Below are positions 48,307-57,700 of a stretch of 64,000 bases of DNA, in pieces. The notes under the pieces are model-generated. The model searched no databases. It was not told the DNA's origin and saw only the letters and a list, made by a program, of their open reading frames with translations. Each line of letters opens with the position of its first letter. The stretch's first letter is position 1. The stretch spans positions 11,988 through 75,987 of the forward strand of contig DIDP01000070.1 of assembly GCA_002418205.1 (NCBI GenBank), in the 5' to 3' direction. The stretch comes from Anaerolineales bacterium UBA5797. Its GTDB lineage: Bacteria; Chloroflexota; Anaerolineae; Anaerolineales; Villigracilaceae. The position numbers and the translations under genes were made by a program.

Positions 48307-50187
48307 TTATTTTTCCTCAAGTGACATGGATTCTACTTGATAAATGGTTTGATTTTTCGTCAAAATTTCAATTGCACAACCCGATACCACCCCGGTTGGG
48401 ATGCCGCCCGGGAACCTGTCGCGGGCTGCGTAAAAATAATGGAACCTGTCATTCACATAATCGATGGCAGGGATCAACCTGACACAGGCGCCATCAGTTG
48501 CCATTGTCTTAAACAAGAACTGACAAAAATCATCCGTCGCCTTCTCTACATTATTGTTCTCGAAATCATTCCGGCACACCTCCGGAACGTAACCGCAGGA
48601 TCCTGATCCGCTTTTCACAAAATCGACATAAGAGCCGGGATGATATTCCATGACATAAGATGCCTGTCCAGCCGGGCAAGCCGGCAATGTATAGCCCGGT
48701 TCCTGAGCAAGAGAATGTAGCACGGGCGGGGCAATCAATGTTAACAGGATCATCCCAATCGAAGCATACCGGGATGCCAGGATGTCATTTTGTACAAGTC
48801 CGTTTAACGATCGGGCAGACTGCTGATCTTTTTGGAACCACCTGATGCCCAATGCTGGCAGGATATAAAAGAACGGCGCGGTACTCGCATAAAACCGCGC
48901 CCCACCGTCAACAGGCGGAAGGAACGGTATGGATAGAACCATACCCACAAATCCGGCGATCAACAACGACGAATCATTCTGACGGATCTCGCTCAAGGAT
49001 CGGACCAACCCCAACACGAGCAATGCCGCGGCCGCCATCCAGAGAAGAATATTCAGCCAGTTCCGCCAGACGAATTCTCCAAAAGGGAAAATGCTTTGGT
49101 CGCCAAACAGGAAGAAATCGCGGTACGCCTTGGCAACCCCAATGAACAAACCGATCGGATGATCGAGAAAATACTGCCATGCAGCGCGATAGACAACGGA
49201 CGGGTCCCTCGTACCCAATTCCTCTATTGCGCTATGCCAGCCAGCTCCTCCCCTGACCTGTCCGTAGAGTGCATAGGAAAAATTACCAAAGGAACTCCCG
49301 GGGGGTATGCCAAGGAGTCGCGGGTAAACCGAATTCACCAGCAGATATCCCGCCACGATCACAGAGATCGCAAGCAGAAAGGTTCTTATGGAAAAACCCC
49401 TGTCCCCCCGGAATACCCAACCTGCCCAGACCGCCAACATGGGAAAGATGAAAAAGGCACCCGCCCTGGCACTGACAGCCAGCATAAGAACCACGAGACC
49501 AAGGAAAAGGTCGGACCGATCCCGCCTGTTTGATGCAAGCCAAAGCATGGTGAAACCGAAACAACCGAGGGTGAACCCGAGCATTTCGCTCATCGAATAA
49601 CCGATCCAGGGCTGAATAAAAAAATATAAAAAAGTGGCAAAAAGACCTGCCGTCAAAGGTCCAGATATTTTTCGGATCCGCTGGACTGACAAATAGAGTG
49701 AAAACCCCGCCAGTTGTGCAATAAGTGCAATGGCAACCTTCAGGTTATGACCGGTCAATAGCAGCACGAAAGATAAAAACCCCGGAAACAGGGGGCGCTC
49801 CGTGGACTGGCCAGCGTTTACCGGTGACAAGCCGTGCAGGATCAGGTTGGCACCGAAGTAATAATTCTTTCCATCCTTGTAGGGAAGCAGGCCGCCGATA
49901 ATAAAATTATCTGAAAAACCCGATGACCATAAATAGGAAAGCGACAGGGCAAATAACACCATGGTACCCGCAAGGAGGACAGGTGCTACATGACGATCCG
50001 GCAGGCGGGAGGCCAGGCTGTATAAAACCAGAACGATCAGGAAAAGACCAAACGAATAGTCATGAAAAAACCGGCTGAATGAATCGGAAATATCCAGGAA
50101 CAGGATCAGCCAAAAAACGGATAATGCGACGACGAAGGAGACCGATCGAATCAGGCGTGTCCTTTTGGAACTGGAACTATCATCCAT
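48307..50187 (-). CDS. GT39-like membrane protein 2
   Basis: A 626-residue membrane protein with about twelve helices in residues 15-480 and a C-terminal external domain of about 125 residues with six cysteines (ACPAGQASYVMEYHPGSYVD, SGSGSCGYVPEVCRNDF). The first external loop has the PMT_2-like stretch PYKDGKNYYFGANLILHGLS. It probably transfers a lipid-linked sugar outside the membrane, but the catalytic Asp is not as clear as in the gene at 42020. It is somewhat more AT-rich than its neighbours. Start at 50187 chosen (MDDSSSSKRTRLIRS) since upstream codons overlap the preceding gene. Confidence 0.78.
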   Translation of the reverse strand: MDDSSSSKRTRLIRSVSFVVALSVFWLILFLDISDSFSRFFHDYSFGLFLIVLVLYSLASRLPDRHVAPVLLAGTMVLFALSLSYLWSSGFSDNFIIGGLLPYKDGKNYYFGANLILHGLSPVNAGQSTERPLFPGFLSFVLLLTGHNLKVAIALIAQLAGFSLYLSVQRIRKISGPLTAGLFATFLYFFIQPWIGYSMSEMLGFTLGCFGFTMLWLASNRRDRSDLFLGLVVLMLAVSARAGAFFIFPMLAVWAGWVFRGDRGFSIRTFLLAISVIVAGYLLVNSVYPRLLGIPPGSSFGNFSYALYGQVRGGAGWHSAIEELGTRDPSVVYRAAWQYFLDHPIGLFIGVAKAYRDFFLFGDQSIFPFGEFVWRNWLNILLWMAAAALLVLGLVRSLSEIRQNDSSLLIAGFVGMVLSIPFLPPVDGGARFYASTAPFFYILPALGIRWFQKDQQSARSLNGLVQNDILASRYASIGMILLTLIAPPVLHSLAQEPGYTLPACPAGQASYVMEYHPGSYVDFVKSGSGSCGYVPEVCRNDFENNNVEKATDDFCQFLFKTMATDGACVRLIPAIDYVNDRFHYFYAARDRFPGGIPTGVVSGCAIEILTKNQTIYQVESMSLEEK

Positions 50188-50212
50188 GTTATGGAACCTT
50201 CCCGCAGAATAC

Positions 50213-51151
50213 CTATTGATTATATCGAATCGGGTCGACGCCTCGATTCGGGCTTTCCTGCGGCTTTCTTTCTCTTGCATAATAAAAGGTCTCGCGCAAC
50301 TGCGGCGTGACGAGACTGGTTTCGCGGTGTCCCATGCGCGTGCCGTGAAATTGCATGAACCGGAACCAGAGGATCGAAACGAGATTCTTCCACAACACCC
50401 GATCGCGCGCCGCGTGCCATAGATCGCTCAGGATATTCGTGAGCGTCAAACGGATGAAATCATAAAAGTTAAAATGAGCTTCCGGGTAAATCTTTCGCAG
50501 CGCCATCGCCTCGCGACGGTAACGGTTATAGACCCCGCGCGGCGTCTCATTGTGAATGTGGATGACCTCCGCTTCGGCGATGTAGGCGATCCCATATCCC
50601 TGTTCCTTCGCCCATTTTCCCCATGCGAGGTCCTCAAGACCGGTCAACGTTTCGTCATAGGGATTTTTCTCCCACAAACTTTTGCGGATGGCGGCATTGG
50701 CATTGTTGCAAAATGCCGTGACTTGATCCATGCTGCTCTCATCGGGGTACCACTGATGGTAGATCTGCTGTTCGGAATATTTGGCACTCCCGGGTCCGCG
50801 CTGTTTGCCATAAGTCAACGCGACCCTTTCATCCTCGAACGGACGGAGCAAACTCTCCAGCCAATCCGGATAGACCGGATAGACATGCGCGCTGGCGATG
50901 ACGATGAATTCACGCGTCGCAACCCGGATGCCGAGGTTGAGCGACCGCCCAAACGTAAACTCATCGGACGGAATGTGAACGATCTTCACCCCAAACTTTT
51001 CCGCGATCCGGACAGTCGCATCCGTCGAACCGGAATCCACCAGGATCACCTCCACATCCTTGATCGTCTGCTGTGAAATCCCTTCCAACAAGCGCGGCAG
51101 GTGTCGTGATTCGTTATAGGCGCGGATGACAACGGAACAGTTACCAATCAT
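50213..51151 (-). CDS. Family-2 glycosyltransferase C (rhamnosyltransferase-like)
   Basis: A 312-residue GT-A enzyme: CSVVIRAYNESRHLPRLLEG, VILVDSGSTDAT, and the acceptor segment NNANAAIRKSLWEKNPYDET, followed by the LEDLAWGKWAKEQGYGIAYI motif that replaces the DXD acceptor region in rhamnosyltransferase-type members. The C-terminal part (FRFMQFHGTRMGHRETSLVT) is basic. It overlaps the start of the gene at 51141 by 11 nt, so it is cotranscribed with the third sulfotransferase. It should add a sugar to the growing repeat unit at the cytoplasmic face. Confidence 0.9.
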   Translation of the reverse strand: MIGNCSVVIRAYNESRHLPRLLEGISQQTIKDVEVILVDSGSTDATVRIAEKFGVKIVHIPSDEFTFGRSLNLGIRVATREFIVIASAHVYPVYPDWLESLLRPFEDERVALTYGKQRGPGSAKYSEQQIYHQWYPDESSMDQVTAFCNNANAAIRKSLWEKNPYDETLTGLEDLAWGKWAKEQGYGIAYIAEAEVIHIHNETPRGVYNRYRREAMALRKIYPEAHFNFYDFIRLTLTNILSDLWHAARDRVLWKNLVSILWFRFMQFHGTRMGHRETSLVTPQLRETFYYARERKPQESPNRGVDPIRYNQ

Positions 51152-51983
51152 TATTTTTCTCGTAACCCAGTTTCACCAACAAATCCCCCGCAACATCCTT
51201 GAAGATCTTCCTATGCCCCTCCGTGAAATGTTTTTTCCACTCCCCTGTTTTCCCCGAGCGGAAGGTCGGGGATTTTGTCGGGTTGATGGCGGATTCGAGG
51301 GAATCCAGAATCAGTTGTCGGGAGGCTTGAAGCGGGACACGGGCTAGGAGATGGTCCATAATGCGCGTCAGAGTCCGGACCCGGTCATTGATCAGGTCTT
51401 CGAAATGAATGGTCAACACTTCGGCATGGTTCAGCCAATCCATATAGGGCGCGAAGCGTTCGGCAATGTTCGGGAATTCCACATCCGCATCCGGTCTTCC
51501 CAAAATGCTGACGGTCAGGCGGGAATCGAAATCAGGCAGGGAGCGATAATAGGCATGATGGACGTGGCGCGCCTCCATCTCGGTGACATAAAAGACGTGC
51601 GAGACGACCACATCGCGCGGGTCGCGAAAGATGAAATAGGGAATGAATTTGGACGAACAGACACGGGCGACAGCTTCGGGTCGGGCAAAGAGATGCGCGG
51701 ACGCAACATCGCCGGAGCGAAGCGAATCGAGCCAGCGAAGCGCCTGTTCGGGCGGGCGTTTGACTCCGCTTTCGCCTTCGTATTCGGCATAAAAAGAGTG
51801 AAGGCGTCTGGCGTACGGAGCGACATTGCCAAAGCCGAGCAGGATCTGGTCGAGCAGGTGCGTGCCGCTTTTGGGGAAGGAGATGCCCAGCAGGACAGTC
51901 AGTTCCTGCGCCCCAAAACGGACGCGCTGCATCCGTTTTTCTGTCTGGTATAGAATCGAGCGGAACGATGACTTCAATGACAT
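51141..51983 (-). CDS. Sulfotransferase-like protein 3
   Basis: A 280-residue protein of the PAPS-dependent family: GISFPKSGTHLLDQILLGFG (PAPS loop, residues about 33-52) and YFIFRDPRDVVVSHVFYVTE (3'-phosphate motif) near 107-127. The C-terminal FRSGKTGEWKKHFTEGHRKI matches the Sulfotransfer_1 signature loop with the GxxGxW-type segment. It is most like family-1 sulfotransferases and thus different in type from sulfotransferases 1 and 2. First gene of the polysaccharide unit; the ATG at 51983 has only a weak Shine-Dalgarno. Together the three predict a multiply sulfated product. Confidence 0.9.
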   Translation of the reverse strand: MSLKSSFRSILYQTEKRMQRVRFGAQELTVLLGISFPKSGTHLLDQILLGFGNVAPYARRLHSFYAEYEGESGVKRPPEQALRWLDSLRSGDVASAHLFARPEAVARVCSSKFIPYFIFRDPRDVVVSHVFYVTEMEARHVHHAYYRSLPDFDSRLTVSILGRPDADVEFPNIAERFAPYMDWLNHAEVLTIHFEDLINDRVRTLTRIMDHLLARVPLQASRQLILDSLESAINPTKSPTFRSGKTGEWKKHFTEGHRKIFKDVAGDLLVKLGYEKNNDW

Positions 51984-52017
51984 GCTGGTATTTAACCACA
52001 AATCGCTTCAATCTGTC

Positions 52018-52046
52018 ATGCTGAGCGCGGCGAAGGATCTCCAGCA
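52018..52046. repeat. Single-copy palindromic-repeat remnant (GTCATGCTGAGCG type)
   Basis: GTCATGCTGAGCGCGGCGAA followed by GGATCTCCAG resembles a widespread bacterial repeat that usually accompanies inverted partners. Only one arm is present here, in the divergent region before the acyltransferase gene. Confidence 0.5.
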
Positions 52047-52108
52047 CGCACAAGCAAGTCCCTTCTCTTTGCCTCACTCAAAGTGACATAATTTCATATT
52101 TTGGGTTA

Positions 52109-52114
52109 TATAAT
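52109..52114 (+). promoter_or_regulatory. -10 box of the acyltransferase gene
   Basis: TATAAT ending 8 nt before the ATG at 52123. No Shine-Dalgarno; a leaderless or nearly leaderless transcript is likely. Confidence 0.4.
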
Positions 52115-52122
52115 TGCATACA

Positions 52123-52719
52123 ATGAAAACCACCATTTTTAACACCCCCATTCTGAGCTTCCTCTTTCACGTCCTCGCGCGGATCTTCATGTGGCTCGCC
52201 GGCTGGCGCGTGGATGGGAGACTCCCCGACCTGCCGAAATACGTGCTGATCGGCGCGCCGCATACCTCGAACTGGGATTTCGTGCTATTCCTCGGGTTGA
52301 TCTTCTACCTGCGAGCGGAGGCGCGCTACATGGCAAAGGCGGAGTTGTTCGTTTTCCCCATCGGCTGGTTCTTCCGGTATTGCGGAGGCTATCCTGTTGA
52401 TCGAAAGAAGTCCACGGGATTGGTGGAACAAATGGTGAATGCCATCAAAAAGGAAGATAAATTCATCCTGACCATCGCCCCCGAAGGGACGCGTCACTAC
52501 GTGAGCGATTGGAAGCGCGGCTTTTATCACATTGCCAAAGGCGCGGGGATTCCCATTGTCATGGCGCAGGTGGACGGCAAACACAAAACTGTCCACATTC
52601 TCAAGGAACCATTTCATCCCACCGATGACATCGAAGCGGATATGCGGGCGATCAAGGGAGTGTTTGAGGGTGTGTCGGGGATCAAGCCGCGGCGGAAATA
52701 TATAACGCTGGAGAGCTAG
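52123..52719 (+). CDS. PlsC-like lysophospholipid/glycerol-phosphate acyltransferase
   Basis: A 198-residue membrane-associated acyltransferase. After an N-terminal hydrophobic segment (ILSFLFHVLARIFMWLAGW) come the catalytic HX4D motif in GAPHTSNWD (His about residue 48, Asp about 53) and the second motif LTIAPEGTRHYV. It should transfer an acyl chain to a lysophospholipid or similar acceptor at the cytoplasmic face. Length is shorter than full PlsC (about 240) but fits the compact subfamily. TTG at 52114 would lie on the -10 box; ATG at 52123 is chosen. It is followed after 25 nt by the nucleotidyltransferase module but has no visible link to it. Confidence 0.9.
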   Translation: MKTTIFNTPILSFLFHVLARIFMWLAGWRVDGRLPDLPKYVLIGAPHTSNWDFVLFLGLIFYLRAEARYMAKAELFVFPIGWFFRYCGGYPVDRKKSTGLVEQMVNAIKKEDKFILTIAPEGTRHYVSDWKRGFYHIAKGAGIPIVMAQVDGKHKTVHILKEPFHPTDDIEADMRAIKGVFEGVSGIKPRRKYITLES

Positions 52720-52732
52720 GACCTTTGCAGGT

Positions 52733-52744
52733 TATAATTAAGCC
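52733..52744 (+). promoter_or_regulatory. -10 box placed for a leaderless nucleotidyltransferase module
   Basis: A consensus TATAAT (52733-52738) ends exactly 6 nt before the ATG at 52745, and no Shine-Dalgarno is present. Confidence 0.5.
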
Positions 52745-52960
52745 ATGAGCCCGGATTTGAAATCAACTTTAAGAATAGATCGCAAAGCCTTCTCCGTCGT
52801 TTCATTGACCGACGATTCGGGAGAAAAGTCTTATTGGCTTGCGAGAACCCCGGAAGAGCGCCTGAAGCAAGTTGAAATCCTCCGAAGGATCAATTATGGA
52901 AATCAATCTACCGCTCGACTTCAAAGAGTTTTTGAAATTACTGAACGAGCGCGAGGTTAG
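52745..52960 (+). CDS. Small conserved partner protein of the nucleotidyltransferase
   Basis: A 71-residue, basic protein without signal or membrane segment (MSPDLKSTLRIDRKAFSVVS at the start). The C-terminal part ERLKQVEILRRINYGNQSTA and RLQRVFEITER is a recurring pattern in small proteins encoded just upstream of DUF6036/AbiEii-type nucleotidyltransferases in many bacteria. This is from general recall; I could not run a search. The gene overlaps the start of the nucleotidyltransferase by 65 nt in another frame, so the pair is translationally linked, as is common in toxin-antitoxin or regulatory pairs. Which one is the neutralising partner is unknown. Confidence 0.7.
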   Translation: MSPDLKSTLRIDRKAFSVVSLTDDSGEKSYWLARTPEERLKQVEILRRINYGNQSTARLQRVFEITERARG

Positions 52961-53342
52961 ATATCTTCTCATCGGGGGATATGCCGTTGGGTATCATGGT
53001 TACCCTCGTGCTACGGGAGATATGGATATTTGGATTGCTATTCACCCTGAAAATGCCGAAAAGATGGTTGCTGTGTTGAAAGAATTTGGCTTCGACCATC
53101 CAGATCTGAAGCCTGACTTATTTTTACAGGAGAGTAAGATCATCCGCATGGGGCATCCACCCATGAGGCTTGAAATTTCCACTGGCATTTCGGGAGTGGA
53201 GTTCGAAGAATGTTATGAAAGCCGAATTGTGGACACACTTGATGGTGTTGAAGTCAATATCATTGACCTGTCTCATCTCAAGACGAACAAAAAAGCTGCC
53301 GGGCGGCTCAAAGATCTGGCAGATCTGGAAAATCTTCCCTGA
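52896..53342 (+). CDS. Nucleotidyltransferase of DUF6036/AbiEii type
   Basis: A 148-residue minimal nucleotidyltransferase. The core motif GGYAVGYHGYPRATGDMDIW combines the Gly-Gly loop with the metal-binding Asp-Met-Asp. A third acidic residue lies in the MRLEISTGIS segment. VNIIDLSHLKTNKKAAGRLK DLADLE at the C-terminus is typical of the subfamily. Such proteins transfer a nucleotide to tRNA or protein and act as toxins or, in HEPN pairs, as antitoxins. The start at 52896 has AAGGA 6-7 nt upstream inside the partner gene; the frame opens 24 nt earlier. Confidence 0.82.
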   Translation: MEINLPLDFKEFLKLLNEREVRYLLIGGYAVGYHGYPRATGDMDIWIAIHPENAEKMVAVLKEFGFDHPDLKPDLFLQESKIIRMGHPPMRLEISTGISGVEFEECYESRIVDTLDGVEVNIIDLSHLKTNKKAAGRLKDLADLENLP

Positions 53343-53398
53343 TTCATCCCAAAAACTCTCCTCTCCTCGGGATAGAAATACCTTTGAAAGCAAACAAT

Positions 53399-53465
53399 CA
53401 GCCACGGATCTCACGAATTGACACAGATTATTAATTTCCGTGCGAATCAGTGAAATCCGTGGCTG
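53399..53465. repeat. 67-bp palindromic element with 11-bp terminal inverted repeats
   Basis: CAGCCACGGAT (53399-53409) and ATCCGTGGCTG (53455-53465) are perfect inverted ends. The right half (53437-53465) is the reverse complement of 14686-14714 with one mismatch. Located between the nucleotidyltransferase and the isomerase genes, where it can form a hairpin. Confidence 0.85.
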
Positions 53466-53489
53466 GGTTTTAAACCTTTGCGGCAAAAT

Positions 53490-54554
53490 TTACTTCGCCT
53501 CAGACATTGCCTTCTTGAACTCCACCAGCGCCTGGATGGGTGTGGGGTCCACGCCGTAGCCCATCGCCAGATAATACGCCATGTAATCGCCAAAGAGGAT
53601 CAACGTCCACATGTGGGCGAGGGATGTGTCACCGCGCGCATCGAGGACATCCGTATTCAGACCTTCGAGCATGAACGCCTGGCGCGTGAGGTCCGAGCGC
53701 AGGCGGTTGCGCGGATGGTCGGACCCGGAACGCAGGAAGAGGGTCATCGTGTGCGCGTTGAGCGTCTCCTGCGGATTGATCGTCCCTGCCAGCGTGTTGT
53801 GGTCCGCTTCGGGGAGGAATTCGAAGTTCGCGCCCGCCTTGGCAACTTCGTTCATCTGTCCCTTGAAGCGCCGCGCCACAACACTGAGCACACCCGAACC
53901 CACGATCGTCACCCACCTGCCCATCAATTGACCGGCATACCGCTTGGCGGGATTCTTCGCGGCGGGGACGTCGGCTTTCAAATGTTGCTGTGAACGTTTC
54001 ATCGCGGCGACCGCATCGTCGACCACCTCTTTTTGGTCTGGGATGAATCCCAGACGCTGGAACATCGCCAGTAAAAGGCCGAACGAGAATCCCACCGCGG
54101 CGCGCGGCTGTCCCGTGTGATCGAATGTCCATACGGGGATGTCATTTTCACCGGCGCGTTTTGCCAGTTCGCCGCCCGTGCACACGGCGATGATCCGGCA
54201 TCCGGCTTTGCGCGCGGCTTCGAAGGCATCGAGCGTCTCCTCGGTGTTGCCCGAGTGCGAGGAGCAGACCACCAGCGTCTCTGCGCCACGCGCAAAGAGG
54301 GGGAGGCTGTAATCGCGATGAACGGAAACAGGCAGCGGGGCGAGAGAAGCGGCGTATGCGGCGAGCAGGTCGGCGCCGATGGCGGATCCGCCCATGCCTG
54401 CGATCACCACCCGGCTGAAGTCCTTCCAATCGGGCAGGGAGTGTTTCATCCCCAGTTGGTAGGCAAAACCAAGCTGGTCGGGCAGGCCGTCGATTTCACC
54501 GAGCATGTTGAGGGTATCGAGCTGTTTGAAACGGTCGAGATCGTCGAGATTCAT
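53490..54554 (-). CDS. Bifunctional phosphoglucose/phosphomannose isomerase
   Basis: A 354-residue cytoplasmic isomerase interconverting glucose-6-phosphate or mannose-6-phosphate with fructose-6-phosphate, so it links central metabolism to nucleotide-sugar supply. Two SIS domains: the first has VIAGMGGSAIGADLLAAYAA and the sugar-phosphate loop CSSHSGNTEETLDAFEAARK; the second has VGSGVLSVVARRFKGQMNE and the catalytic segment EADHNTLAG. The C-terminal SSxx-type region with YGVDPTPIQALVEFK is family-typical. Start at 54554 because GGAG lies 6 nt before it; the frame opens with GTG 6 nt earlier. Confidence 0.95.
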   Translation of the reverse strand: MNLDDLDRFKQLDTLNMLGEIDGLPDQLGFAYQLGMKHSLPDWKDFSRVVIAGMGGSAIGADLLAAYAASLAPLPVSVHRDYSLPLFARGAETLVVCSSHSGNTEETLDAFEAARKAGCRIIAVCTGGELAKRAGENDIPVWTFDHTGQPRAAVGFSFGLLLAMFQRLGFIPDQKEVVDDAVAAMKRSQQHLKADVPAAKNPAKRYAGQLMGRWVTIVGSGVLSVVARRFKGQMNEVAKAGANFEFLPEADHNTLAGTINPQETLNAHTMTLFLRSGSDHPRNRLRSDLTRQAFMLEGLNTDVLDARGDTSLAHMWTLILFGDYMAYYLAMGYGVDPTPIQALVEFKKAMSEAK

Positions 54555-54733
54555 GGTCACTCCAGAAAATAAGGTGCGTTGATTCTACAACAAAAACCGG
54601 CTGAATTTTGCATTGAAATTGTCAGGTTACGGGGCGGGATTTTTAATGTATGACATGTCCCCCAGCGCGATGATAAAGTGACATCAATGTTTATGATTCC
54701 CGGTTGTATGACGGGAACCTCAAGGAGGCTTCC

Positions 54734-57700
54734 GTGTTCAAAGGAAAGTTGTTGAGCATGGTTTTACTGGCGGGAATGTTGCTGGGACAAACCGTCCCTC
54801 ATGCAATGGCAGCAACCTATTGTGACCATGCACAATTCGTTTCAGATATCACCGCTCCAGACGGGGCGGCTTTCGCGCCGGGCGCGGCATTCACGAAGAC
54901 CTGGCGTTTCATGAACATCGGCACCTGCACGTGGACCACATCCTACAGCCTGGTCTGGGCGGGCGGGGACGCGTTGGGCGCGCCGGCTTCGGTCAAACTG
55001 CCGGTGGATGTCCCGCCGGGGCAGATGCTCGATATCTCCGTGAACCTGACCGCGCCGAATGCAGCCGGTCACTACAAAGGTCTGTTCAAGTTCAGCAATG
55101 CCTCGGGCACACAGTTCGGCATCGGCGATTCTGCCGGTGAAGCATTCTGGGTGGATATCAACGTGGTGGCAACGGACGCGGTGATCTACGACTTCGTTGC
55201 CAATGCCGCCTACGCCCAATGGAAGAGCGGCGCGGGACCGATTCCCTACCCTGGCGCCAGCGGCGACCGCCGCGGGTTTTCGTATCAGGTGGACAAGCCG
55301 CATCTTGAGGATGACTCGTTCGATTCACTGCCGGGCTTGTTGACCGTCCCGCAGAACAAATACAACGGTTACATCCAGGCAACCTATCCCGAGTTCCAGA
55401 TCCAGCAGGGCGATAAACTGCAGACGCTCGTCAACTGCGAGTTCGGCGCCACGGGTTGTTATGTCACGTTCCGCATCGACTACCTCCTGCCGAACAACGT
55501 CCAAAGGACATTGTGGAGTTTCAAGGAGGCGTACGACAAACGGTTCTACCGCGCGAACATCGACCTGAGTCCACTGGCAGGACAACGCGTCCGCTTCGTG
55601 TTCATGCTGCTCTCGACCGGCTATGCAAGCGGCGACCGCGCCATCTGGGGCTCGCCGCGCATCGTGCGCGCCGGGACGATACAACCACCGGCTCCTCCTG
55701 CGACCTTGACTCCGCTCCCGCCACTGACGCCGACTCAAACGCCGATCACGCCTCCGCCTCCCACCGTCGCCCCATCCGGCTGTGACCGTGCCATATTCAT
55801 CACCGACGTCAACGTGCCGGACGGCACCACCTTTGCACCCGGCGCGGCGTTCTCGAAGACCTGGCGTTTGAAGAACTCCGGGTCCTGCACATGGACGACT
55901 GCCTATAAGTTGATGTATTACAGCGGCGAGCAAATGGGCGCGCCGACCTCGATCAACATTCCCTGGAATGTGTATTACGGGCAGACGGTCGACCTCACCG
56001 TCAACATGGTCGCGCCGGGTTCTCCCGGTCAATACCGCGGCTTCTGGATCCTGACCAATGCCAGCGGCAGCATGTTCGGCATCGGCTCGAACGCCGCGGA
56101 TCCATTCTGGGTGGAGATCAATGTGGCAGGCGAGGCGCCTCAGGAGGGCGGCTACAACTTCTGGTTGAACGCCTGCTCAGCCCAATGGAAGAGCGGAGCC
56201 GGTCCACTGCCCTGCCCGGGTGCGGTGGGCGACCGTAATGGATTCGTCATCGCAGATAATTTCTCCCATCTGGAAGACGGCACGATGGGACCCGCGCCCA
56301 GCCTGCTGATGGCGCCGCAAAACAAATACAACGGCTACATCCAGGGCTTCTATCCCACATTCACCGTCCGGCCCGGTGACCGCTTCCGGGCGGTCATTGG
56401 ATGCGAATATGGCTCCAGTTGTTATGTCACCTTCCGCCTCGACTATATGAATCCCAACGGTTACATCGGCACCTTCTGGCAATGGCGCGAGCAGAATGAC
56501 GGGAAAAATTATACGGCGGATGTTGACCTGACTCCTCTGGCGGGAAGAAGCGTGCGCTTCATCCTGACCATCCTCGCCACCGGGAGCGCCACCGGCGACC
56601 TCGTGCGGTGGGGCGCGCCGACCATCATCCGCAAGGAGGGAACCACCCCCCCGACCATTACGCCCATGCCGCCGACGATCACGGTCACTCCATCCATGAA
56701 CGACTGGCTGACGTTCACCAACGTAAGTTACGGATTCCAGTTCAAATATCCGCCCGCAAGCCAGATCGAAAATGGCGGCACGGACAACATTACCTATATC
56801 GATCTGCCCATCACTCCGGGCACGAATCTTGATCATAAGTATCTGGAGATGGTCGTGGCGGACAACCCCGGCTACTGTCAAAGCCCATTGGCGACCAGTT
56901 CCATGCTGCAAACCACAGAAACTGTGATCGTCAACGGTCTCACCTTCCTGAAACAGACCGGTCAGGATGGCACCGCGGGTCACATCAACAAATGGACGGC
57001 ATATTCCACACAGCGAGGCAATGCCTGCGTCAGCCTGGACTTCGTGCTGCGCGCCGCCGACCCCGGTGTCTTCACCACGCCGCCGCCGCTCTACGATGAA
57101 GCCGCGGAGTCGGCTGTGTTTGGGCAGATCGTTTCCACCTTTGCATGGCTGACCGTGCCGCCCACTCCCACCTTCACACCGGTTCCGCCCACATTGACAC
57201 CCATCCCGCCAACGGTCACACCTGGACCGCCGGCTGCATCGCCCACCATCAAGTCGCTATACATGAACGATGCCATGAACGGGTGGGCGCTCAGCGACCA
57301 ATACGTCCTGCGCACATACGATGGCGGTTCATCGTGGTACGTTGTATTGTTCGAATCCAATCCTCCCAGTGGATACTTCCCCTCCAGCACCAAAGCCTGG
57401 GTGATCAGCAATGCATTTGAGATCATCCGAACAACGGATGGTGGAGCAACGTGGACAAGATACGCCACCCCATTCAACGGCGGTTCCGTTCAATTCCTGG
57501 ATGACAACACCGGGTACGTGTTCCAGATCACCGGCGCTGCCATGCAAAAACAATCCGTCGTCCTGTACAAGACCACGGATGGCGGCGCCACCTGGACCAA
57601 GAATTACGACAACGATCCCACCGTGCCAGGCTCAAGCAACACGCTTCCGCTCGGCGGGCACAAGGCTGGCATAACATTCAGCACTGCCACCACCGGCTGG

